Positions 54,783 to 64,000 of a stretch of 64,000 bases of DNA are shown here, piece by piece. The stretch comes from Nostocaceae cyanobacterium (GTDB lineage: Bacteria; Cyanobacteriota; Cyanobacteriia; Cyanobacteriales; Nostocaceae), in contig JASJCY010000027.1 in NCBI GenBank assembly GCA_030065825.1, positions 1-64,000 of the forward strand. The letters run 5' to 3'. The translations under genes and the position numbers were made by a program. The notes below the pieces were generated by a model. That model ran no database searches. It was not told where the DNA came from and saw only the letters and a list, made by a program, of their open reading frames with translations. How positions within the stretch are numbered: the stretch's first letter is position 1; the number at the start of each line of letters is the position of its first letter.

Positions 54783-55275
54783 TGTCCGGAAATTATTGCA
54801 GTCTATGCTATCATCGACGATTTATTAAAAGCGATAGGGCATGAAGAAGATATTCGTCGAGACATGAGTGATGCAGAAATTATTACAACTGCTCGCTCCA
54901 GCAGCTATGTTTTTTGGTGGTAATCACAGTAAGGCTTGCTCTTATATGACAGACCATAAGCTAGTAACAAAAATGTTAGAAAAATCACGCTTTAATCAGC
55001 GATTACACGGCGGTTTCAATGTTAATCAATGATTTATTTCATCAAATAGGAATGATACTAAAACAAATAAATGATTCTACGGAGTATCTTTTAGACTCCT
55101 GCACCTGTAGCAATGTGTGATAATATTTCTATTTTTCAACGTCAAGCTAATAAAGTCAGAAAAATATAGGGGCTATATAGCTTCTAAAAAGCGCTATTTT
55201 TATGGAGTTAGAGTCCAGTTATTAAGCACTAAAAATGGGATTCCGGTAGAAGTTGCATTTTTGCGCCAGTTGTGA
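54783..55275 (+). pseudogene. Decayed IS982-family transposase
   Basis: Fragments in three frames add up to one transposase: CPEIIAVYAIIDDLLKAIGH … AEIITTA, then AMFFGGNHSKACSYMTDHKL, then MLINDLFHQIGMILKQ … YLLDS, PVAMCDNISIF, and YRGYIASKKRYFYGVRVQLL … IPVEVAF. The order and motifs match IS982 transposases. At least four frameshifts or stops make it inactive. No clear terminal repeats were found. Confidence 0.75.
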
Positions 55276-55451
55276 AAAAAACAAGAGCTAAATTTCCCTC
55301 CAAGAAACCGATACACAAAGGAGCCGGAGCAAAAATTGAGACACTCAACTTCTCTGTATACAATACGGCTTAGACCTTAACCGAACCGTATTGGGAGTGG
55401 TGTATACCCCAGAAGGTGAGGCTGTGAAAATTGAGGATATGATGTGACGGT

Positions 55452-55658
55452 ATCCGCTCAAAGAGTAAAGGGAGCGAAATAATTGCAGAAATCAATGCTT
55501 TGTGGAATTCGGCTCTATGTTGGATGGGTCAAAGAGCAGAATATTTGAGCCAAGGTGGATATGGCGATGGGGTGTGTCTTGCCAAGCAGGGAAAGCACTA
55601 TTTCCAGCATCTACAACAGATGGAATCTCTCTGCAAAAGTGCGAGCATGAACCGATAG
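55452..55658 (+). pseudogene. Unrecognised gene-end remnant
   Basis: A frame of about 69 codons with coding-like composition (SEIIAEINALWNSALCWMGQ, then YGDGVCLAKQGKHYFQHLQQ) ends at 55658. Upstream, 55380-55450, other frames give VLGVVYTPEGEAVKIEDMM, which may be the preceding part of the same gene after a frameshift. It overlaps antisense the last 48 bp of the glycosyltransferase gene. I do not recognise the protein. Confidence 0.4.
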
Positions 55659-56735
55659 CTGGTGAGTTTGATACCAAGTATAAGCATTGTCTGCAACTAT
55701 CTGTGCTGCGTCTAAGTTCATATTCCCCACATGGCGATCGCCTAACCAATAGTGTTTACCTGCAACTAAATCATCTATCTCTTGTTCTACCCTACTGTAA
55801 GTTTGCGCTGCGGCTTCATACCATACTCCTACTGGGAGCAATTTGTGAGCGCAGTAAGCCGCAAAAATCCCTGATTTTGCTAAAAACTCTGTTGGGTAAT
55901 CAAAAAAACCAACCATCGCCGTAGATAGTATCTTACTAATTTCTGCCGCCGATTTGACTCCCAATGAGGTAATGGGAATACCATTGACTGGTTCAATCTC
56001 AAAACCTAAATCAGAACCAATATCTAGGATTTCTGTAATATTGAGCTGGTAACAAATCCGTTGCAGCGCCAATTTTCCCCGTTTATAAACGCGAGAACGG
56101 GGTCCTGGACCGCCAAACACTACTAAAGAGCGAGAACGTTTGATTAAAGGAGGAAGACTTTCTGGCTCACCAACATTAGAAAACACTGGTAAAGCAGGAA
56201 TATGAGAGTGTTTCCCTTGACTCAATTTACTGATAATCTCTGCATATCCCTGTTTACTAGTCAGACAAACATCGCTTAACTTTGCCAAACGTGCAGCCAA
56301 ATTTCTTTGCAGGGGTGATGTCCAAAACTGACTTGTCCAGATAGCACCGAAAGCATAAATTTCGTGAAACATGGTCACTAAATATCTATTACTCCCAGCC
56401 TGTCGCCAACGCTCTAACCCTGACACTAACCACAACGGACAACCTCGTCGTGCATATCCATAACCCACATAATGCAATAATACGATTGCACCTGATTCAG
56501 TTTCTTGAGGTAATAATTCCCACAACCCCTGACGGGAGCGCACCACTACCGTCTTGACTGCAAAATCCTCGATGGTATCAACAATACTCCAATTGGCATC
56601 TCCAACCAAAAATTCAGTCTCTAAACCAAAATCCTGGCGTAGTTGCCTAGCTAAACTAAGTCCATAGTCTCCCAAACCATCAATTGCAGGGGGTAAACGG
56701 GGAACAATCGCAGTTATTTTAGTCACAGGCTTCAT
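55611..56735 (-). CDS. Glycosyltransferase (GT4-like, B-fold)
   Basis: This 374-residue cytoplasmic or membrane-associated protein begins VTKITAIVPRLPPAIDGLGD YGL, the donor-loop start of GT-B transferases, and has a second Rossmann half from about residue 190 (SLVVFGGPGPRS). The usual GT4 E-x7-E is not well conserved, so substrate and activity are uncertain. It is the last gene of a minus-strand set with a methyltransferase and another glycosyltransferase, suggesting synthesis of a surface or secreted glycan. Its end overlaps an older gene remnant on the other strand, so the C-terminus may have been altered. Confidence 0.75.
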   Translation of the reverse strand: MKPVTKITAIVPRLPPAIDGLGDYGLSLARQLRQDFGLETEFLVGDANWSIVDTIEDFAVKTVVVRSRQGLWELLPQETESGAIVLLHYVGYGYARRGCPLWLVSGLERWRQAGSNRYLVTMFHEIYAFGAIWTSQFWTSPLQRNLAARLAKLSDVCLTSKQGYAEIISKLSQGKHSHIPALPVFSNVGEPESLPPLIKRSRSLVVFGGPGPRSRVYKRGKLALQRICYQLNITEILDIGSDLGFEIEPVNGIPITSLGVKSAAEISKILSTAMVGFFDYPTEFLAKSGIFAAYCAHKLLPVGVWYEAAAQTYSRVEQEIDDLVAGKHYWLGDRHVGNMNLDAAQIVADNAYTWYQTHQLSVHARTFAERFHLL

Positions 56736-56787
56736 TAAATCATCCTGACAGCATAGATTTGTGTTGCAGGGAGTACCAAAAAATCAA

Positions 56788-57615
56788 TTATTTCAATTTG
56801 CGAGCAGCAATGAAAGTTCCGGAAGCAATCAGAGTAGTAAACTGTGGTCTAGCGTAGAATCCATTTTGAATGATTTCACAATTTTGAGTGGGCAAAAACT
56901 TGACGAAATCAATAGGATTACATACATAACAAGCGTCGTTATCGGAATGAAACGGAGGTTTGATATCTGGCTTTCGCATTGTAAAGGTTGCCTTTTGAGC
57001 CAGAAGTTTGCTGATAATTAGAAATACATTTTTAGGTAAAGATACTAAAGCTTCTGGTAAAGTATTACCACCAGGATGTTTGGGCATATCAGGCGATCGC
57101 CAGAAAATATTTTTCACTGGGCGATTTTGCCAAACATACTTAGTTATGCCTCTAAAAGAATGACCGAGACTGAGGAGGTTAGGTGCAACAATACACAGGG
57201 TACCTCCTGGTTTGAGAACTCGAATCATTTCCATAATTGCTTGTTGGGGATTGGGGATATGTTCAATTGCTTGATGAGTGGCAATAATATCGAAGGATGC
57301 GTCTTCAAATGGTAAATTCATGGCGCTACCTTCTACAAGAGTCAAATTGTCATCACTAGGGCATTCAAAGCCTGCTGCATTGAGATCGATACCAACCACT
57401 TGGTAACCTGCTTGGCTTAATAAATAAGATGACCACCCCGAACCACAACCAACATCCAATAATCTTCCTGGTGTAGAAACAGATTGAGTCACAAATTCTA
57501 TGTATTTTGCATAAATTTCAACTGCTATCTCCTGATTTAAACCAGTAGCTCTCACTGATTCATTGAGTTGACTATACAGTTTTTGTAATACTGAAACTTG
57601 CTCTAAATCTGACAT
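56788..57615 (-). CDS. Class I SAM-dependent methyltransferase
   Basis: This 275-residue enzyme has motif I LLDVGCGSGWSSYLLSQAGY (about residues 47-66), motif II acid in VVGIDLNA, and the Methyltransf_11 pattern FDIIATHQAIEHIPNPQQAI followed by LKPGGTLCIVAPN. It probably methylates a sugar or lipid intermediate of the surrounding glycan pathway. It lies 12 bp downstream of the preceding glycosyltransferase gene, in the same operon. Confidence 0.9.
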   Translation of the reverse strand: MSDLEQVSVLQKLYSQLNESVRATGLNQEIAVEIYAKYIEFVTQSVSTPGRLLDVGCGSGWSSYLLSQAGYQVVGIDLNAAGFECPSDDNLTLVEGSAMNLPFEDASFDIIATHQAIEHIPNPQQAIMEMIRVLKPGGTLCIVAPNLLSLGHSFRGITKYVWQNRPVKNIFWRSPDMPKHPGGNTLPEALVSLPKNVFLIISKLLAQKATFTMRKPDIKPPFHSDNDACYVCNPIDFVKFLPTQNCEIIQNGFYARPQFTTLIASGTFIAARKLK

Positions 57616-57627
57616 AATAAATCGCCT

Positions 57628-58758
57628 CTAATAACTTTTATTTAATGTGATTGACAAAATTTTTTCATTTTGAGTTGAACTCAAAATATCATTGATAAAA
57701 TCTGTTACCCGCAAGATTTGTGGCTCTAAATCAAAGTCCGGAATTGCAACTGGTATTGCTTTTTGCTTAATGGCAATTTCTCTGTGCGTAATGCTTTCCA
57801 TGAGAGTCGCTAGAGCATTAATATAGCAATCTTCCCAAGGTTTACTACCAGGCAATTTCCAAACCCAATCACCCCCGATATCGTATGCCATGGGAATTTG
57901 ACTTGTAACTACCGGCAGTTTTGCAGATAGATACTCACTCAGTTTAGTTGTGTATCTAAAACTGCCAATACCATCGACACTTTGGGGTAAACTGGCAACA
58001 TCCATGACTGACATGTAGTCAAGTACTTGCTCAAATGGAACATTACCGGGCAAAAAAATCCGTTTGTCTAAATCCTCACCAGCTAATTCCTTTAAATAAG
58101 GCATTCCATCCCCATCACCAACAATTAAGATGCTGATATTTTCAGGTTTAGTTTGCCGGAAAGCTTGCACTAACTCGTAGCCATAGCAATATTGACATCG
58201 TCGATTCCAAGCTAGGGAACCTAACAGCCCAAAAACAAGAGAATTATCTGGAATTCCCAGTTGTTTGCCAATAGTCTTTCGACTTTCTGTCAACTGTTCC
58301 CAAGTGCGGGGAGAATGTGCCCAACCCGGTGCTGTAACAGCTTTTGGTGCCCCAAAAGTTAGAGCTCTACCAACTAAATAAGGTGTCCAACCAATAAACC
58401 CAGCGCAGAACCGGCAGAGAATCCGCTCGTAAATACTTACAATTGGTGCTAGAAACGGATATTTTAAACTCAAAAATGGTGCGATCGCATCCCCACTGCT
58501 AAAAACATAGGGAATGCCTAAAAACCAGTAAAGAAACAAACATGCTAACCCTCCAGCAATGCCAGTTCCCTCCATTACTATCAGTTTCGGCTTTGTCCGC
58601 AAAGCCTGTCTAATGATTTTTAAACAGCTTGTTAGTTTAGCAGACACGGAAAAGGGGACAACTTGAGTATCAAAATTAAACAGCAGCTTTAAGATTCTAG
58701 CTTCTTCATTGCTGCCAGTACCTTTGGTTGCAAATACTAATATTTTTTCATATATCAT
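57628..58758 (-). CDS. Glycosyltransferase family 4 protein
   Basis: This 376-residue GT-B transferase has an N-terminal half with a hydrophobic segment (GGLACLFLYWFLGIPYVFSS, about residues 68-87) that may dip into the membrane. The C-terminal half (SLVFGLLGSLAWNRR, then ISILIVGDGDGMPYLKEL and FLPGNVPFEQVLDYMSVMDV) has the nucleotide-sugar-binding fold. It is the first gene of the minus-strand set 58758-55611. It probably adds a sugar to a lipid-linked or polysaccharide acceptor. Confidence 0.85.
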   Translation of the reverse strand: MIYEKILVFATKGTGSNEEARILKLLFNFDTQVVPFSVSAKLTSCLKIIRQALRTKPKLIVMEGTGIAGGLACLFLYWFLGIPYVFSSGDAIAPFLSLKYPFLAPIVSIYERILCRFCAGFIGWTPYLVGRALTFGAPKAVTAPGWAHSPRTWEQLTESRKTIGKQLGIPDNSLVFGLLGSLAWNRRCQYCYGYELVQAFRQTKPENISILIVGDGDGMPYLKELAGEDLDKRIFLPGNVPFEQVLDYMSVMDVASLPQSVDGIGSFRYTTKLSEYLSAKLPVVTSQIPMAYDIGGDWVWKLPGSKPWEDCYINALATLMESITHREIAIKQKAIPVAIPDFDLEPQILRVTDFINDILSSTQNEKILSITLNKSY

Positions 58759-59125
58759 TACGAGTTTATACGGAAATAAAATTCTGTTGTTTATGTGCTA
58801 TAACCTTCATATCCTATTGCTGAGGTTTTTGACTACCCAGAAAAAACGGAGATAGCTACCTCTAGTACCGCTACCTTGGAATTAAAAATTAAAAATGCTT
58901 ACATAGCAGGCTTTTGGGTTGTTTGAAATGGTCGGTTTATTTACGCCATGTTGTACTAGTTAGTTGATGTCTGATTTTTACTTGGCTACCATAGTGCTGA
59001 TAAACCTGATGTCATCAAAGATATGGGTATATTAGTGAGCAAAAAGTTTTCAAGTTAGAAATTAACTGGTATGCGCTGATTTAGTATTTTTCTTTGACTT
59101 GTTAGAGACTTTTAATTAAATAAAT
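58759..59125. other. Divergent promoter region of the glycan island
   Basis: This 367-bp AT-rich gap between the two divergent gene sets holds no open frame or strong repeat that I can support. It presumably carries both promoters. Confidence 0.5.
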
Positions 59126-60049
59126 ATGAAACTTACTGTACGTAATTCCCTAGCTGCATTTTTCCGTACTCTACCCTATTTTCCAGGAAAATATAGACTA
59201 GGACCTAAGTTGATACCTCTGCTGACAAACTACGAAATTGAAAAAGATTGCATGGTTACATGTAAAATGCATGATGGTAGTATTATGCATTTGGATATTC
59301 GTAGTTTTACAGAACAAAAAGCGTTTTTTGCTGGTGAATATGATGGTGGTATTATCCAGCGTATTTCTAGTATCCTCAAGCCCGGAAGTACTGTATTTGA
59401 TATCGGAGCGAATATTGGCTTTTATTCTATAGCGTTAGGACGTAATCTTAAAAAACTAGCTGGTGGTTCTAAATTATGGGCTTTTGAACCGGTTGCACCC
59501 AATTTTTCACGTCTCTCTAAATTAGTTGAAATTAACGATTTAGAAAATACGGTATACCCTGTTAATATTGCCTTGGGTAATCAAGAAGGGGAAATACCAT
59601 TATGTATGGTCGATGAAAGTAATCATGCTAATACTGGCAATGCCTTTTGGGTGAAAGAAGGTATGACTTTTACTACAGAAGTTACTTGCTCATCAAAAAT
59701 TACCCAATTAGATAAATTTGTCCGGGAAAATAATCTTCAGAAATGTGATTTTATTAAAGTAGATATTGAGGGTGCTGAACTAGATTTTCTCTTAGGAGGC
59801 AAAAATTTTATCAACAAAACTAGACCTATTATTTATGCTGAATGTAATTCTTATTGGACAAAAGAATTTGGTTACTCATTCCTAGATGTAGCAGATTTAG
59901 TAGGCTCTTGGAAATATAATCTTTATCGGCAGATAGGTCGCAAAAACTTTGTGAAAATTAAGAAAAATCATGGAAGTAGCACAGATGTACTTATGGTGCC
60001 GCAAGAACAAACACCTGACATCTTAAACAGTTTGGGTGTCATAAATTAG
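59126..60049 (+). CDS. FkbM-family methyltransferase
   Basis: This 307-residue enzyme has the SAM site GSTVFDIGANIGFYSIALGR (about residues 88-107), WAFEPVAPNFSRL, and the FkbM-type FIKVDIEGAELDFLLGG (about 210-226). FkbM enzymes O-methylate sugars or polyketide parts, and members in glycan clusters often methylate terminal sugars. It is the first plus-strand gene of the island. Confidence 0.93.
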   Translation: MKLTVRNSLAAFFRTLPYFPGKYRLGPKLIPLLTNYEIEKDCMVTCKMHDGSIMHLDIRSFTEQKAFFAGEYDGGIIQRISSILKPGSTVFDIGANIGFYSIALGRNLKKLAGGSKLWAFEPVAPNFSRLSKLVEINDLENTVYPVNIALGNQEGEIPLCMVDESNHANTGNAFWVKEGMTFTTEVTCSSKITQLDKFVRENNLQKCDFIKVDIEGAELDFLLGGKNFINKTRPIIYAECNSYWTKEFGYSFLDVADLVGSWKYNLYRQIGRKNFVKIKKNHGSSTDVLMVPQEQTPDILNSLGVIN

Positions 60050-60171
60050 TTAATAACGCTAGCCAAAATTAATTGATAGTTGTAATTGTTAAAATTCAGT
60101 AGGTAAAGCCAATATCAGTTTTATAAGTGATTGTTTGATTTATACAAAAAACAAAAATAAATGAGGTTCAT

Positions 60172-60927
60172 ATGATTGCAGAAGGTCACTATGCCAGAAA
60201 ACAGATTTGTTGTCAAAATCAAATAATAGCCTGGAGTCACGCTAGTCGTTTCCAAACAATGCAAAAAATGCTGGCAAAATATGCTAGCAATTATCAAAAT
60301 TTTCTGGATTATGGCTGCGGAGATGCTACATTTATCAACATGGTTAGCCATTTATTTACGGACATTGTTGGTACAGATATTTCTGAGTCTCAAATAAATG
60401 ATTGCCGACAAAGATTATCCCAAGAGGAGAAAATTAAATTTTGCTTGACTAACCAAATCAATCGCTCTGAATATACTTCTTATTTTGATGTTGCAGTGTG
60501 TATGGAAGTTCTGGAACATTGCTTAACAGCACAAAGAGACAAAGTTATCATGGATTTACAAAGAGTAGTCAAAAAAGATGGGCTAATTATTATTAGTGTT
60601 CCCATTGAAATTGGTCCCAGTTTATTTATCAAAGAAATTACTCGAACTGTAGCTGCTTGGTTACGACAAGGAGACTATGATAAAAGTCTTGAACCTTATT
60701 CAACAACAGAAATGTTAAAGATGATTTTTGCCAACAAATCATCTTCTATCCAACGTCCTGTATATGGAAATGATAGTCCCTATCATGGTCATAAAGGATT
60801 TAATTGGCGTTCATTACGGCATGATTTAAGTCAGCAATTAGAGATTGAACAGACCTTTTTTTCTCCCTTGGGTTGGTTAGGTGGATTAGTCAGCAGTCAA
60901 GTATTTTTAATTTGTCGTAATAGATAA
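60172..60927 (+). CDS. Class I SAM-dependent methyltransferase
   Basis: This 251-residue protein has motif I FLDYGCGDATFINMV (about residues 44-58), IVGTDISESQI and FDVAVCMEVLEHCLTAQRDK. The C-terminal part (TAAWLRQGDYDKSLEPYSTT, GHKGFNWRSLRHDL) is like methyltransferases in cell-surface glycan clusters. It is seven bases from the next gene, so co-expressed. Confidence 0.88.
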   Translation: MIAEGHYARKQICCQNQIIAWSHASRFQTMQKMLAKYASNYQNFLDYGCGDATFINMVSHLFTDIVGTDISESQINDCRQRLSQEEKIKFCLTNQINRSEYTSYFDVAVCMEVLEHCLTAQRDKVIMDLQRVVKKDGLIIISVPIEIGPSLFIKEITRTVAAWLRQGDYDKSLEPYSTTEMLKMIFANKSSSIQRPVYGNDSPYHGHKGFNWRSLRHDLSQQLEIEQTFFSPLGWLGGLVSSQVFLICRNR

Positions 60928-60934
60928 TCGTGGG

Positions 60935-62080
60935 ATGACTCAAGATAAATTACGCCTTGCTATTATCAGCGACTATCCAGAAGAAAAATGGCATAGTATG
61001 GATTTATGTGCCCAAATGTTGCTCAAGCATTTACAAGGGGAACATGCTTTAATTCAAGCCAGACAAATATGTCCAAAATTTCGCTGGCGATTTCAACAAA
61101 TACCCTGGCTGGGTAAACAACGTTTTGCTTACAATAGCGATCGCATCCTTAACCGCTTCTGGGATTATCCCCGTTACCTGGGTCAGCATGTTACTGAGTT
61201 CGATTTCTTTCATATTGCTGACCATAGTTATGCCCAGTTAGTTCATGTTTTGCCTCCAGAACGCACAGGGGTATACTGTCATGACATTGATGCTTTTCGT
61301 TCCCTCGTCCAGCCTGAACAGCAAGCTCGACCAAGTTGGTATCAAGGTATGTCTAGGAGGATTTTGTTAGGTTTACAAAAGGCAGCAATAGTATTTTACT
61401 CTACCACAGAAGTCAGGAAACAAATCGAACATTACCAACTTGTAGAATCATCCCGTTTAGTCCATGCTCCCTTGGGTATTGCGCCAGAATTTTTCCCTTC
61501 TCAAGATTTGGGAATCGCGGATCAGAAAATACAAGAACAAATAGGGGATGCACCTTTTTTATTACACGTTGGTAGTTGTATTCCCCGCAAGCGTATTGAT
61601 ATTCTCTTGGAGGTCTTTGCTGGAATACGGGCTATTTATCCACAACTACGACTGGTGAAAGTTAGTGGCGAATGGACAGTAAATCAACAAGAGCAAATTG
61701 AACGTCTGAATCTCAGTCAGTCGATTATTCATTTACAGGGACTAGAACGTAGCACTATAGCCTCACTCTACCGTCAAGCATCCGTAGTATTACTGACAAG
61801 TGAAGTTGAGGGTTTTGGTTTTCCTGTAATTGAGGCTCTAGCCAGTGGAGCAATTGTAGTTGCTAGCGATATACCCGTACTGCGGGAAGTAGGGGGACAA
61901 GCAGTGGTATATTGCCCTCTTACAGATATATCAGCCTGGGTAAACCAAGTCGGACAAATATTATCCAACCCCCGTATATCTCCTAATATTGACTCGCGCT
62001 TGGCTCAAGCAAACAAATATTCTTGGTCAGTTCATGCCCAAACTATTGCCCAATCTTATTTAAATTTAGCTGCTCGGTAA
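60935..62080 (+). CDS. Glycosyltransferase family 4 protein
   Basis: This 381-residue retaining GT-B transferase. The donor half shows FLLHVGSCIPRKRIDILLEV (about residues 206-225), and the E-x7-E motif lies in SEVEGFGFPVIEALASGAIV (about 290-309), followed by DIPVLREVGG. These are the expected nucleotide-sugar contacts. It is third in the plus-strand set, between a methyltransferase and another glycosyltransferase. Confidence 0.93.
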   Translation: MTQDKLRLAIISDYPEEKWHSMDLCAQMLLKHLQGEHALIQARQICPKFRWRFQQIPWLGKQRFAYNSDRILNRFWDYPRYLGQHVTEFDFFHIADHSYAQLVHVLPPERTGVYCHDIDAFRSLVQPEQQARPSWYQGMSRRILLGLQKAAIVFYSTTEVRKQIEHYQLVESSRLVHAPLGIAPEFFPSQDLGIADQKIQEQIGDAPFLLHVGSCIPRKRIDILLEVFAGIRAIYPQLRLVKVSGEWTVNQQEQIERLNLSQSIIHLQGLERSTIASLYRQASVVLLTSEVEGFGFPVIEALASGAIVVASDIPVLREVGGQAVVYCPLTDISAWVNQVGQILSNPRISPNIDSRLAQANKYSWSVHAQTIAQSYLNLAAR

Positions 62081-62107
62081 AACTGTAAATATACTGTTTG
62101 TGAATGT

Positions 62108-63313
62108 ATGACAATTGTCTTTATTACCCCTGTAGGAGCGATGGGTGGAGCCGAAAGAGTATTGCTAACGATGTTAACAACATTAAAAACAGCACAGCCT
62201 AAGCTGGAACTCCACCTGATTGTTGGTACTGACGGAGTATTGGTAGAAGAAGCGAGGAATCTAGGAGTATCGGTAAAGGTACTCAAATTACCAGACGCAT
62301 TCAACAAGCTGGGTGACAGTGCTTTAAGGGGCGATCGCAAAGTCACAGCATTATTGCAATTAATATTGCAAATGACGAAAATTGTACCCACTATTGGGCA
62401 ATATCTAGGGGAACTGAGACACACTCTAAGGGAACTCCAACCAGACTTAATCCATTCCAATGGGATTAAAAGCCATATACTAACGGCATTAACTACAAAC
62501 AGACACATTCCTCTAATTTGGCACGTCCACGATTTTTACGGTGCGCGTCCATTAATGGCACGAGTTTTAAGATGGCTAAGCAACCGTCCCAAACTCGCCA
62601 TTGCCATTTCCCAAGCCGTTGCTGCTGACTTGCAATCTACTATACCCCAATTATCAACAGAAGTGATTTACAACGCCATAGACGTAAATTACTTTTCTCC
62701 CCTGGAGGGGAATTATACTTTCTCAACTTCTACTAACCCCCTGCAAGTCGGACTGGTAGCTACTTTTGCCCGTTGGAAGGGTCATGATATTTTCTTAGAA
62801 GCCGCAGCTAGTCTTAACCGTAATTACCCTGATTTAAATGTACGTTTTTGTATTGTGGGTGGAGCAATTTATAAAACTCGTGGTTCTCAATTTTCGGAAC
62901 AGGAATTACGAGATAAAGCTGCACTGTTAGGAATTGCGGACAAAGTTGATTTTTTAGGCTTTCAACAAAACATTGTCGCAGTTTACCGTTCGTTAGACAT
63001 TGTAGTTCATGCCAGTACCCAACCAGAACCTTTTGGACTAGCAATTGTGGAAGCCATGGCTTGTGGTAAACCTGTAATTATTTCCCAAGCGGGTGGTGCA
63101 GCAGAATTATTTACCCATAACTATGATGCCATCGGTGTACCATCAGGTGAACCTATTGCTTTAGCATCAGCTATTTTAGATTTACTCAACAACCCCCAAA
63201 AACGTCAACTGCTATCAAAAAACGCTCGTCGAACTGTCGAAGAACGCTTCAGTCACCAACGTTTAGGTAAGCAACTTCTTGCAGTGTATAAATCTGTGTT
63301 ATGCAGCAAGTAA
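62108..63313 (+). CDS. Glycosyltransferase family 4 protein
   Basis: This 401-residue retaining GT-B transferase begins TIVFITPVGAMGGAERVLL, the acceptor-side signature. It has LVATFARWKGHDIFLEAAAS near residues 216-235 and the E-x7-E motif in PEPFGLAIVEAMACGKPVII (about 302-321), then GGAAELF. It is likely the last gene of the plus-strand glycan operon. Its 3' end overlaps by 15 bp the convergent acyltransferase gene. Confidence 0.95.
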   Translation: MTIVFITPVGAMGGAERVLLTMLTTLKTAQPKLELHLIVGTDGVLVEEARNLGVSVKVLKLPDAFNKLGDSALRGDRKVTALLQLILQMTKIVPTIGQYLGELRHTLRELQPDLIHSNGIKSHILTALTTNRHIPLIWHVHDFYGARPLMARVLRWLSNRPKLAIAISQAVAADLQSTIPQLSTEVIYNAIDVNYFSPLEGNYTFSTSTNPLQVGLVATFARWKGHDIFLEAAASLNRNYPDLNVRFCIVGGAIYKTRGSQFSEQELRDKAALLGIADKVDFLGFQQNIVAVYRSLDIVVHASTQPEPFGLAIVEAMACGKPVIISQAGGAAELFTHNYDAIGVPSGEPIALASAILDLLNNPQKRQLLSKNARRTVEERFSHQRLGKQLLAVYKSVLCSK

Positions 63314-64000
63314 AATTCTCGCAACAGTTTTGTTAAGAGAAATACAGTATGTGATTGCTAAACTGATTAAAAATATCACTAAAGATGACACAATTAGTAA
63401 CAATGGTGATAAATTGAAATTGAGAATTTGGGGATATACTTTGACTATCACTGGTAAAAAGCCAGTAGTTATTAATGCATGACATAAATAGATGCCAAAA
63501 CTAAAATAGCTCAATTTAGTTGAAATAAATATGATGAGTTTATTTTGAGAAAATAAACCAGATATAATAATTGCGTATAAAAATGATATATATGGTAGTA
63601 ACAAGTATAAAAAATTTATTTTTAATCCTAAGATAACAGCAATAGATAATGGAAATGACAACATAAAAAAGAATCTAGATTCTTTCCCATGCTTAACATG
63701 AAGAGTGCAGTGATAAATGATTTTTTTACATTTGTCATTGTTAATTATGATACTGAATATTATGTATGGTAAACACATTATTGTCCAAGCTAGGGCAACA
63801 AGTATTAATCTCATACCCTGAAACAGCCAAATATTAGGAACTTTTGATATATCAATCATCTGTGCAAAGGCGATTCCTTCTCCTAATATAAAATTATTCC
63901 CTGTTATTGTCATAAAATGATATAGCAAAATGCTGACACAAAAAGATAAGATGATTAAGAAACCATTGTGACTTTTCAGGAATATTTTTATTATAGGTAT
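63299..64000 (-). CDS. Acyltransferase-3 (OafA-like) membrane protein, C-terminal part
   Basis: The frame stays open from 63299 to the window edge, so the gene is partial at its 5' end; 234 codons are visible. Seven or so hydrophobic segments and a SFGIYLCHALI segment near the C-terminus fit acyltransferase-3 proteins that O-acetylate sugars of polysaccharides. The expected catalytic N-terminal HR motif would lie outside the window. It is convergent with the last glycosyltransferase gene and fits the glycan island. Confidence 0.7.
   Translation of the reverse strand: MPIIKIFLKSHNGFLIILSFCVSILLYHFMTITGNNFILGEGIAFAQMIDISKVPNIWLFQGMRLILVALAWTIMCLPYIIFSIIINNDKCKKIIYHCTLHVKHGKESRFFFMLSFPLSIAVILGLKINFLYLLLPYISFLYAIIISGLFSQNKLIIFISTKLSYFSFGIYLCHALITTGFLPVIVKVYPQILNFNLSPLLLIVSSLVIFLISLAITYCISLNKTVARILLAA

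Overview
The window reads as chromosomal DNA of a filamentous, nitrogen-fixing (probably heterocyst-forming, order Nostocales) cyanobacterium. The evidence is frequent HIP1 octamers (GCGATCGC), many arrays of heptamer repeats (ACCAATT/TTGGTAA and variants) between genes, a nifP-nifV-nifZ-nifT accessory cluster, a DevB/DevC-type exporter pair, a cyanobacterial-type Hfq next to dapF, and many large signalling proteins. It is gene-sparse, with long non-coding stretches filled by hairpin repeats and small mobile elements. No rRNA, tRNA or CRISPR array was recognised.

Layout. 1-3.8 kb: a DevC/DevB-like exporter pair, and a divergent TetR regulator with palindromic operator candidates between them. 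3.9-9.5 kb: a P-loop ATPase followed by a 1220-residue NACHT-TPR protein whose repeat array is cut by a stop codon; this is a candidate signalling or conflict pair. 9.6-24.5 kb: amidase, K+/H+ antiporter, hfq, dapF, HAD phosphatase, a secreted three-repeat protein, a second antiporter, a GH13 amylase with CBM20, and a peroxiredoxin-glutaredoxin fusion. 25-28.8 kb: two paralogous periplasmic LTxxQ (Spy/CpxP-like) proteins with matching upstream boxes, divergent from a NarL-type two-component system. 29-34 kb: a phosphonate/phosphite-type importer (phnD, phnC, fused phnE) in a region rearranged by a MITE and a tandem duplication. 35-37 kb: a metallopeptidase with HELGH.

38-41.7 kb: nifP, three small genes, nifV, nifZ, nifT. 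These supply O-acetylserine (cysteine for Fe-S clusters), homocitrate for FeMo-co, and maturation factors for nitrogenase. 41.8-51.3 kb: a thioredoxin-like [2Fe-2S] protein, a TPR protein, decayed genes, and a 1858-residue Ser/Thr kinase-ATPase-GAF-histidine kinase. 52-55.7 kb: a graveyard of IS5-, IS4- and IS982-type elements that has shattered a gene resembling SpvB/Tc-toxin B components. 55.6-64 kb: a surface-glycan island of four glycosyltransferases, three methyltransferases and a partial acyltransferase.

The clearest observations not explained by ordinary annotation are: a MITE family in three copies with matching ends and 3-bp TNA target duplications, one copy of which split a gene encoding an NCEHF motif; an IS4-type element with an 11-bp target duplication and a transposase broken by one in-frame TGA; three near-identical 240-bp TPR repeats ending in a nonsense codon; and a 158-bp tandem duplication of the phnC start. 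All functional calls come from reading motifs; no database search was possible.
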